Assembly (NCBI GenBank): GCA_945900785.1
Contig: CAMDJM010000027.1
Coordinates: 1-57,529, forward strand
From: Akkermansia muciniphila
GTDB lineage: Bacteria > Verrucomicrobiota > Verrucomicrobiia > Verrucomicrobiales > V1-33
Length of the DNA: 57,529 nt
Direction of reading: 5' to 3'
Shown here: piece after piece, positions 51,663-57,529 of the stretch
Layout: the number at the start of each line of letters is the position of its first letter
How positions within the stretch are numbered: position 1 is the first letter of the stretch
Translations under genes and position numbers: made by a program
Notes under the pieces: generated by a model
The model's input: only the letters and a program-made list of their open reading frames with translations
What the model was told of the DNA's origin: nothing
The model's database searches: none

Positions 51663-53303
51663 TTAACGTTCGTCCTTGTCCTTGTCCTTGGCTTTGGCCT
51701 TCTCCGTGGCCTTGGCCTTGGTGGGTGGCTCCGGGGATTTGGGGTTTTCGGGCGTGAGCTTTTTGTCAGGATCTGCGGCGGGCGGGCCTGCCGGGGCAGG
51801 GTTCCGGTTAGCAATGACAAAAGCTTCAGCTTCCTTGATCTGATCGGGAGTGAGGCGTTTTTTGAAATTGGCGAGACGTTCCCCGGCGGCCTCTATATTG
51901 GCTTCGGCCCCGGCGGAATAGAGCAGGAAGACCTGTTTGAAATCACCCTGCACGCCGCGCCCGTCTTCGATCATGGCTCCAAGGGAGGCCATGGCGAGCG
52001 GGTTGCCCTTGGTGGCGGCTTCCTTGTAGATGTCCCCGGCGGTTTTGTTATCAACCACGCCACTGCTGCCGTTCTCCAGGATCGCGGCGACGTTCAGGGC
52101 ACCGGTAAGGTCCCCATTCTGCATGGCCCGTTGATACCAGGCCAGAGCCGCCTGGGCATCGGCGGTAGTCCCTTTGCCATCGCGGTAGCGCGTCCCCAGG
52201 GCGAGCTGGGAGGGAATAAATGCGGACAGGGCGGCTTTGTAATGCCAGTCGAAGGCGGCGGCGGGATCCTTTTTCAATCCCCCTTTCCCTTCGTCATGGA
52301 ATACGGCGAGGTTGAACATGCAAATGCCAACTTTTTTTTCGGCTCCGGCCTGGTAGTTTTCGAGCGCTTTTTTTTCGTCCGTGGGAGCACCGATGCCGTT
52401 TTCGTAAAAATAGCCCAATTTGTTATAAGCGGCAAATTCGTTTTGTGCGAGGGCCTGTTTGTAATACTCCATGGCTTTACTGCCGTCCCTGGGAACGCCC
52501 TGGCCAGTTTCGTAAAGTGACCCCAGGGCCATCAGAGCCTGGCCTGCCCCATTTGCCGCACCCTGCTCCAACAGGGCAAGGCCACGGGGGGCATCGGCCG
52601 TCAGGCCGTTGCCGGTCACAAGACGGGTGCCGTATTCTACAAGGGCCGGGAGATGGCCGCCTTTCATGGCCTGCTCCATGAGATCGATGGACTGCTTCGC
52701 CTGGGCTTCCGTGAGGTTGGGCTGGTTGGCGGTCAGCATGGCCAGGGTCCAGGCGGAATCGGCATCGCCTCCAGCGGCAGCGCGCTCAAACCAAACCCGG
52801 GCTTTTTCCATGTCCTTGGTGATACTGGCCGCAGGCACGCCATCCATGTAAAGTTGGCCCATGGAGCACTGGGCGCCGGCATAGCCGGAATTGGCCAGGT
52901 CTTCCACCATGGCTACAGCCTTGGCAGGATCGCCCCCGGAGGCCAGGTTCAGCAGGCCGAGATTGTTTTTTGCCGCAGCGAAACCGGCCCCGGCTGATTT
53001 TTCGTAGGCGGCGCGGGCATTTTCCAGGGAAACCACGGTGCCCAGCCCATATTGATAGAGATAGGCCAGCAAAAACTGGCGTTCGGCGGAACTGGCATCG
53101 GTGGCCAATTTCAGAGCCTCAACAAAAGCCGGCTTGGATTCCTCCGGTGTTTTGACTTTTTTCAGGGTTTCCACCAAAGCGATGACTTCCGGCTCCTTGA
53201 GGACCTCCGGAGGGCTGAGGAATTTCGCCTGAGCTGGCACCACCACTCCCAAGCCAATCACAATAGACAGGGCCTTCGGGCGCAAAAAAAGGGAAAGGTT
53301 CAT
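51663..53303 (-). CDS. Exported Sel1-like repeat (TPR-like) protein
   Basis: From 53303 the protein has 546 residues. The signal peptide runs from RPKALSIVIGLGVVVPAQA. At least nine Sel1-like repeats follow between residues about 75 and 470, each about 36 residues with the A-x-x-x-L-G-x-x-Y-x-x-G pattern (AAKNNLGLLNLASGGDPAKA; ALMALGSLYETGQGVPRDGS). A proline/lysine tail (TKAKATEKAKAKDKDKDER) ends it. Sel1 repeats bind proteins, often at the envelope. A much longer in-frame start upstream reads through a repeat element and is not believed. Partner unknown. Confidence 0.88.
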   Translation of the reverse strand: MNLSLFLRPKALSIVIGLGVVVPAQAKFLSPPEVLKEPEVIALVETLKKVKTPEESKPAFVEALKLATDASSAERQFLLAYLYQYGLGTVVSLENARAAYEKSAGAGFAAAKNNLGLLNLASGGDPAKAVAMVEDLANSGYAGAQCSMGQLYMDGVPAASITKDMEKARVWFERAAAGGDADSAWTLAMLTANQPNLTEAQAKQSIDLMEQAMKGGHLPALVEYGTRLVTGNGLTADAPRGLALLEQGAANGAGQALMALGSLYETGQGVPRDGSKAMEYYKQALAQNEFAAYNKLGYFYENGIGAPTDEKKALENYQAGAEKKVGICMFNLAVFHDEGKGGLKKDPAAAFDWHYKAALSAFIPSQLALGTRYRDGKGTTADAQAALAWYQRAMQNGDLTGALNVAAILENGSSGVVDNKTAGDIYKEAATKGNPLAMASLGAMIEDGRGVQGDFKQVFLLYSAGAEANIEAAGERLANFKKRLTPDQIKEAEAFVIANRNPAPAGPPAADPDKKLTPENPKSPEPPTKAKATEKAKAKDKDKDER

Positions 53304-53511
53304 GGAAAAAGATTTTGTGTCTCTCGTCGCAGGGGGAAGCAAAGTCAATCCCTGCATGGATGCAGGTATGGACCCGTAACTCATTTTGGCGCGCGGGTGG
53401 AAAAGCCGTGTGGCAGGAGGCTCAGACATCCTGACCTGCCTGAAGGTAAGTGCGGAACCTTGGGGAAACGAGATGAACCGGTCGCCCCAGCCGCTTTGGA
53501 CTTTGGAGATA

Positions 53512-53647
53512 GTGCGGATGGCTTGCCTCCGCTTTCCCGAAGGCAGCTTGCTGCCGTTTTCGGTGGGCTGCGCGCGAAGGGGGAAACGCCCCCCGTCCGT
53601 CTGCGGGGCAAGCCCCGCTGGCGAAAGCGGAGGCAAGCCGTCCGCAC
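53512..53647. repeat. Palindromic element with 25-base arms
   Basis: Arms 53512-53536 and 53623-53647 are inverted and match at 24 of 25 positions (reading GTGCGGATGGCTTGCCTCC, then GCTTTC). Outside the arms, CTTTGGAGATA-GTGC and a GCACTCCAAAA complement extend the pairing with a 3-base gap. Inside, GGCAGC-TT-GCTGCC and GCGGGGC-AA-GCCCCGC are further hairpins. It lies in the 457-base gap between the Sel1 and glycosylphosphotransferase genes; the rest of the gap shows no gene. Confidence 0.85.
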
Positions 53648-53760
53648 TCCAAAATCGGGCCGCTGCCGCTTTGAAGTGCGCCGCCTGCCCCCAGGCGCAG
53701 GAGACGAACGGCCCGTCCCATGGCATCCGATGGGACATCGTCCTTCCGGAAAAGAGCCTT

Positions 53761-55179
53761 TCAGAAGGCCGCCTTTGGAGGGCGCAGGACCTGCACCACA
53801 GTCTTGAGAACAATCCAAATGTCCAACGCAGGGGTCCAGCGTTCGAGGTAGATCAGATCCCAGCGGGTGCGGTTTCTCACTTGGGCGCGGGTGCGGGTTT
53901 CGCCGCGGTAGCCCTTCACCTGGGCCAGTCCGGTGATGCCGGGCTTCACAAAATTCCGGACGAAGTAATTCGCAGATATATCAGCAAACTTGATATCATG
54001 CTCCGGCAAATGGGGGCGGGGGCCCACGAGACTCATTTCGCCCCGCAGCACGTTGATGAATTGCGGAATTTCATCCAAACTGGTCTTCCGCATGAAGCGG
54101 CCCAGGGAAAAGACCCGCTCGTCCCCGGCGGTGACCTGCCGGGCTTCCTCCTGATTGTTTGCATGGAGAGTGCGGTATTTCAGAATGCGGAAGGTGCCGC
54201 CCCCACGGCCGGTGCGCTCCTGAGTGAAAAAGAGCGGTCCAGGCGATTGAGCCCGATGACAGAGCCAGGCAAACAGGGTGGTGAAGGGGAAGATCAGTAT
54301 CAGCACTACCGTGGCAAACACAATATCCGCGAAGCGTTTGATGGATTGATTCAGAGGATCCTCCAAAGGCTCGGAGCGGGGCGACAGAATTTCCATGCCT
54401 CCGATATCCGTCATCGTCAGCCGGCAACCGAGCCGCTGCGGGGCATCATTGATCAGAACCAGCCGGATGCCTTTGGACTCGCAGAACGCACGCAACTTCC
54501 GGCCCACCGCTGGATCAAAACACAAGCTTGGCATCACGATCTGCTGGATACTGTGCTCGCCCGTAACTTGCTCCAGGGTATCCAGGGTGCCCAACCAATG
54601 CCGGGGCGGGGCCCCGTTGCAGAATTCCGGGGTCTTCTGGGTAAGATAGCCACTGACGGACATGCCGGGATATATCCCCGTTTTGATTTTGCCTTCGAAA
54701 AAGTCCATCGCCTTCCGGTCCTCGATCACCAGCATATTCACCTGCTTCTTTTTGAAAATCTGGAGCAGCAGCTTCAGGAGCTTCGCAGGATACAAGTAGT
54801 TCATCGCGTGGTAAAGCGGCAGCACCCCCAGAATGAAAATAGAGAAAAAGGCGCGGGAAATCCGGTGGTCCTGGGTGCAAACCAGAAACACGGACAAGCC
54901 CAGCACCGTCGCCACAAATTGCCGCAGGCTGACCCGGCGCAAATTCCGGCGGGACAACTCAATCATCCACCGGAGACGCTCCGGGCGGGTCAATCCTTCC
55001 CCTACCAGGGAGACTACCACTATCAGCAGATAACCGGTGTAGGGCGAGCGCTGGAGCAATGATGGCCAAGGGTTGAGCCAGTTGAACGCGGCGTGCAGGG
55101 CCGTAAAAAATGCCACGACCGTGCCGATCTGGGCACCCAAATGAATGCGGTAAAGTCCGGAAGCGCGATTAGTCAACAT
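53761..55179 (-). CDS. Undecaprenyl-phosphate glycosylphosphotransferase, WcaJ/exopolysaccharide type
   Basis: A 472-residue polyisoprenyl-phosphate sugar-1-phosphate transferase that starts exopolysaccharide repeat-unit synthesis. The N-terminal half has several membrane helices (IGTVVAFFTALHAAFNWL; YTGYLLIVVVSLVGEGL) and a nucleotide-binding-like part (KKKQVNMLVIEDRKAMDFFE). The C-terminal catalytic domain begins IKRFADIVFATVVLILIF and contains GPLFFTQERTGRGGGTFRIL, KYRTLHANN, MRKTSLDEIPQFINVLRGEM and SLVGPRPHLPEHDI. It lies downstream of the O-antigen ligase gene on the same strand, across a repeat-bearing gap. Confidence 0.92.
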   Translation of the reverse strand: MLTNRASGLYRIHLGAQIGTVVAFFTALHAAFNWLNPWPSLLQRSPYTGYLLIVVVSLVGEGLTRPERLRWMIELSRRNLRRVSLRQFVATVLGLSVFLVCTQDHRISRAFFSIFILGVLPLYHAMNYLYPAKLLKLLLQIFKKKQVNMLVIEDRKAMDFFEGKIKTGIYPGMSVSGYLTQKTPEFCNGAPPRHWLGTLDTLEQVTGEHSIQQIVMPSLCFDPAVGRKLRAFCESKGIRLVLINDAPQRLGCRLTMTDIGGMEILSPRSEPLEDPLNQSIKRFADIVFATVVLILIFPFTTLFAWLCHRAQSPGPLFFTQERTGRGGGTFRILKYRTLHANNQEEARQVTAGDERVFSLGRFMRKTSLDEIPQFINVLRGEMSLVGPRPHLPEHDIKFADISANYFVRNFVKPGITGLAQVKGYRGETRTRAQVRNRTRWDLIYLERWTPALDIWIVLKTVVQVLRPPKAAF

Positions 55180-55312
55180 GATCGAATAAAATTGGGGGTT
55201 GGACTTTTTTTGAGCATTTTCAATACCAAAAAGTCGTTGCGCAACCCGTATTTGTTTTATTATTCGTTTTATTCCCTCAAAGGTTACCGGAAATCTTTAA
55301 AAAATCGAATTT

Positions 55313-55414
55313 TTAATTCTGCTTTGTTAAGTTGGGGGAATCAGCGGGCTGGAAGCCCTCTGGCCGCACAGGCTGGAAGCCTGCGCCACGGGGAACTTAA
55401 CAAAGTAGAATTAA
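55313..55414. repeat. Palindromic element with 21-base arms
   Basis: Arms TTAATTCTGCTTTGTTAAG-TT (55313-55333) and AACTTAACAAAGTAGAATTA-A (55394-55414) are inverted and match at 20 of 21 positions. The AT-rich arms enclose a 60-base GC-rich core with two direct copies of GGCTGGAAGCC (55347-55357 and 55371-55381). It lies between the glycosylphosphotransferase and the O-antigen ligase; this 300-base gap holds no gene. Confidence 0.85.
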
Positions 55415-55432
55415 TTGGGCCAAGTGCTCTCA

Positions 55433-55474
55433 GGAACCAAGAACCAAGAACCAAGAACCAGCAACCAGGAACTA
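55433..55474 (+). repeat. Six tandem 7-base units (RGAACCA)
   Basis: GGAACCA, AGAACCA, AGAACCA, AGAACCA, GCAACCA and GGAACTA follow each other directly, ending 7 bases before the stop codon of the O-antigen ligase gene on the other strand. Confidence 0.8.
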
Positions 55475-55480
55475 CCCAAA

Positions 55481-57514
55481 TCATCCGCCCATCCCCAGTT
55501 TTTTCACTCCCTCAAGCAGCACGGGATCCTTGCTGGCAGCAGCTTTCATCCGCTGGAGCCACCACGCCCGGCTGCCATAGACGGGATTTTTGATGAGACC
55601 GCCCTTGGCAGCTCTCGTCAGGACTTCCTGCCAAAGGCTCAAGGTGCGCTGATTGTCGATGCCCACCCAAGCCAGCGCTTGGCGCCAAGGCACTTCCGGC
55701 CAGTCCGGCTCCAGAACCCGCTGGGCGGCAAAGGACTGATCGGTGATCGGCTCCTCATCGGTAAAATTCAAGGAGAGCAAGCCCCGCCAATAATGAAGTT
55801 CCGGATTTAGCGGAAGGGTTCGGAGTGCCTCATTGACCAAGTCCTGGCCCACTTCCAGTTGGTCTACCGGAGTGCCATCCGGTTTCACAGCAGGAGGATG
55901 AGTGCTGGGATTGGCCTTCTCTGCCACATCGCGGGCGTAGCATTCACTGATTTGACGTGCCGCCACTTCACCCTGCAGCATGGCCGGGGTCCGTCCACCC
56001 TGCCCCGGGTTGGCAAGAAGATAAATCCCCCCGGAAAGAATCATCAGTCCAAACCCGCGGAAAAGGAATCGGGAGAAGACACCTGCATATTCCTGTAGTG
56101 CTTCCCCGGGACGGAAGTTGGAGAACAAAAACACCAAGGCCGGCCAGGCAGTGCCCACGTGATAAGCCGGCACATCAAAGAGCCCATGCACCGGCACCAT
56201 CAGGGCAGCCAGCAGAGTGGCCAAACTCAGAGGCCAGCCCCGGCGGCTTTTCGCCGCCCGGAAAGCCTTGAAAAATAACGCGCCAAGGGACCCCGCCAGA
56301 ATGACTACTGTGCCCCAGCCCGCCTCTGCCGCGAGTAACAGCCAATTGCTCTCCGGGTGCCAGCATTTGGAATGAATGGCCGATACCTCCCGGTATTGGG
56401 GAAAGACCGCAGGAAATTGTCCCAACCCGACGCCGGTCGGAGGTTCATTTTTCAGCAAATTAAAGGTGTCCTGGTAAATCACCACCCGGAAATCAAAAGG
56501 CTCCCCGCCTGCAGGGCTTCCCGTGCCGCTGGCCTCTTCCTGACCCCCTGAGCTGACGGGAAATTCCACGCGGGCCAAGGTCTCCTGCACCCGATTCTTT
56601 AGCTTGTTATCCGTCCACCAGAACAGCGCGGCCCCAATGATAGTAAAACCAGCCACCGCCACCACCAGCCGGCGCGAAAGGTAGCGCCCACTCCCCAGCG
56701 CTAAACCAACAATCCACGCCAGGGAACCTCCCACAAGGAGCAGCACCCCAGCCCGGCTGATGGAAAATCCCAGCAACCCTGAGAGACAAACCGCCATGGA
56801 GACAGCGGCCAATCCCGCAACGCCACCCTGCTTGCTCCTCACCCCGTGCATCAGCAATCCCAGCGCTCCCAGCGCCCCCAGTGCCAGCACCGTCGCGGTG
56901 TGGTTCCGGTTGGCAAACAGGCCAAAAGTTTCCACCGGATCCCAGACCCAACGGGGTTTTAAGTCCACCACCGCGATAGAAAACCCCGCGTAGGCCGCGA
57001 TTCCCAGAGCCAATAACAAAGCCACCCCGGTCTGCCCCCGGTCCGACACCCGGTGCCCTTTCAAATACCACACGGTCACCACCGAAACCGCCAGCCCAGC
57101 CCACAGTTCCAACGATTGGCCAGGCTGCATCGTCACCCGGTCCCCCACCGCCACGCCCAACCCACTCAAGGCCATCCGCCACGCCGGCAGAGGAAACCAG
57201 GACGCAGGCAGAAAACCCAACGCCGCACTGCCCAGGAAAGCCAAACCCGCCAGCCACCAGCCAAAACCCACCCGATACTGCGGGGGAAACAGGATTGTAA
57301 GCAAGCCCAACGCCGCCCAAATCACCCCGTGCAGGATCGCCAGCGGAGCCCCCGTGGCAAACATCGCCCATAATCCAATCAGCGCCACGCCGGCAAAAGC
57401 GAAGGCGGAACGCCGCGCCAACTGCTCCGGATCTACAAGGATGTCACCCTCCCCGGGAGCCACCACCTTACGGCGGCGGTGGCGGTTGGATTCGGGTTGG
57501 TCAGAAGAAGGCAT
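55481..57514 (-). CDS. O-antigen ligase/Wzy-type family membrane protein with C-terminal extension
   Basis: A 677-residue polytopic membrane protein. Ten or more helices are visible between residues 35 and 500. The Wzy_C/O-antigen-ligase-type core includes FANRNHTATVLALGALGALG, LLGFSISRAGVLLLVGGSLA and NLLKNEPPTGVGLGQFPAVF, with WHPESNWLLLAAEAGWG carrying the conserved histidine-glutamate region. About 150 soluble C-terminal residues (after LLANPGQGG) are not part of the usual ligase and may be a TPR-like or accessory domain. It opens an exopolysaccharide locus that probably continues beyond the window edge. Confidence 0.9.
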   Translation of the reverse strand: MPSSDQPESNRHRRRKVVAPGEGDILVDPEQLARRSAFAFAGVALIGLWAMFATGAPLAILHGVIWAALGLLTILFPPQYRVGFGWWLAGLAFLGSAALGFLPASWFPLPAWRMALSGLGVAVGDRVTMQPGQSLELWAGLAVSVVTVWYLKGHRVSDRGQTGVALLLALGIAAYAGFSIAVVDLKPRWVWDPVETFGLFANRNHTATVLALGALGALGLLMHGVRSKQGGVAGLAAVSMAVCLSGLLGFSISRAGVLLLVGGSLAWIVGLALGSGRYLSRRLVVAVAGFTIIGAALFWWTDNKLKNRVQETLARVEFPVSSGGQEEASGTGSPAGGEPFDFRVVIYQDTFNLLKNEPPTGVGLGQFPAVFPQYREVSAIHSKCWHPESNWLLLAAEAGWGTVVILAGSLGALFFKAFRAAKSRRGWPLSLATLLAALMVPVHGLFDVPAYHVGTAWPALVFLFSNFRPGEALQEYAGVFSRFLFRGFGLMILSGGIYLLANPGQGGRTPAMLQGEVAARQISECYARDVAEKANPSTHPPAVKPDGTPVDQLEVGQDLVNEALRTLPLNPELHYWRGLLSLNFTDEEPITDQSFAAQRVLEPDWPEVPWRQALAWVGIDNQRTLSLWQEVLTRAAKGGLIKNPVYGSRAWWLQRMKAAASKDPVLLEGVKKLGMGG

Positions 57515-57529
57515 GGCGGGAGGGAGGGG

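Noticed and set aside
53304..53813. An upstream extension of the Sel1 protein to 53813
   Set aside because: The added residues come from the palindromic repeat; a proper signal peptide begins at 53303.

Overview
The window looks like a chromosomal segment of a Verrucomicrobiota bacterium (Verrucomicrobiales-like). The inference rests on a PVC-type heme-binding dehydrogenase with a C-terminal CxxCH, a PEP-CTERM protein, XylR/AraC-type regulation beside a Gfo/Idh/MocA oxidoreductase, a sialate O-acetylesterase, a Tat-exported sugar isomerase-like protein and a 'GDADQDGIANLIEYAF'-type C-terminus on a huge secreted protein. Base composition is GC-rich and Shine-Dalgarno sites are mostly absent. 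No rRNA, tRNA, CRISPR array or complete insertion sequence was seen.

Layout. 0-2.3 kb: glnK-amt behind a near-perfect sigma-54 promoter. 2.3-7.2 kb: Gfo/Idh/MocA oxidoreductase, XylR-type regulator, glycine-rich RRM protein, sialate O-acetylesterase. 7.3-9.8 kb: a compact four-gene operon, exbB-exbD-minimal kinase-PP2C phosphatase. 9.9-16 kb: GxxExxY protein, heme-binding dehydrogenase, a palindromic repeat, a frameshifted D-lactate dehydrogenase-type gene, an HtrA protease. 16-18.2 kb: a decay zone holding the start of a type III restriction subunit, a stub of its methyltransferase, an intact creatininase-family gene and a broken M14 peptidase. 18.2-24 kb: murG, a membrane methyltransferase with cysC, a CvfB-like RNA-binding protein, a PEP-CTERM protein, a TIM-barrel isomerase. 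24.3-28.2 kb: a secreted CAP-domain protein duplicated internally and cut by an in-frame TAG at the duplication junction. 28.2-35.3 kb: U32 hydroxylase-type protein, a YdjY-like stub, a large unknown secreted CxxCH protein, rhodanese and DUF1573.

35.4-37.7 kb: an outer-membrane protein and UrtA-type urea-binding protein, again behind a sigma-54 promoter. Together with glnK-amt this suggests one nitrogen-limitation regulon represented twice in the window. 37.8-42 kb: a zinc-ribbon protein with an amber codon at its 5' end, VanZ-like protein, BrnT/BrnA-like toxin-antitoxin, glyoxalase, SWIM protein. 42-46.8 kb: an HrgA-like unknown, a free-standing duplicated PurS-like protein overlapping purC, pyrD, PhoH. 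46.9-53.3 kb: a GYF-PH protein, unknown membrane proteins including a glycine-zipper pair, a family VIII esterase/beta-lactamase and a Sel1-repeat protein. 53.8-57.5 kb: a polyprenyl glycosylphosphotransferase and an O-antigen ligase, the start of an exopolysaccharide locus.

Four unrelated imperfect palindromes sit between genes (13.1, 20.9, 53.5 and 55.3 kb). At least seven genes are truncated, frameshifted or interrupted, so the region shows active decay or some assembly error. All functions are read from sequence motifs; no database search was run.
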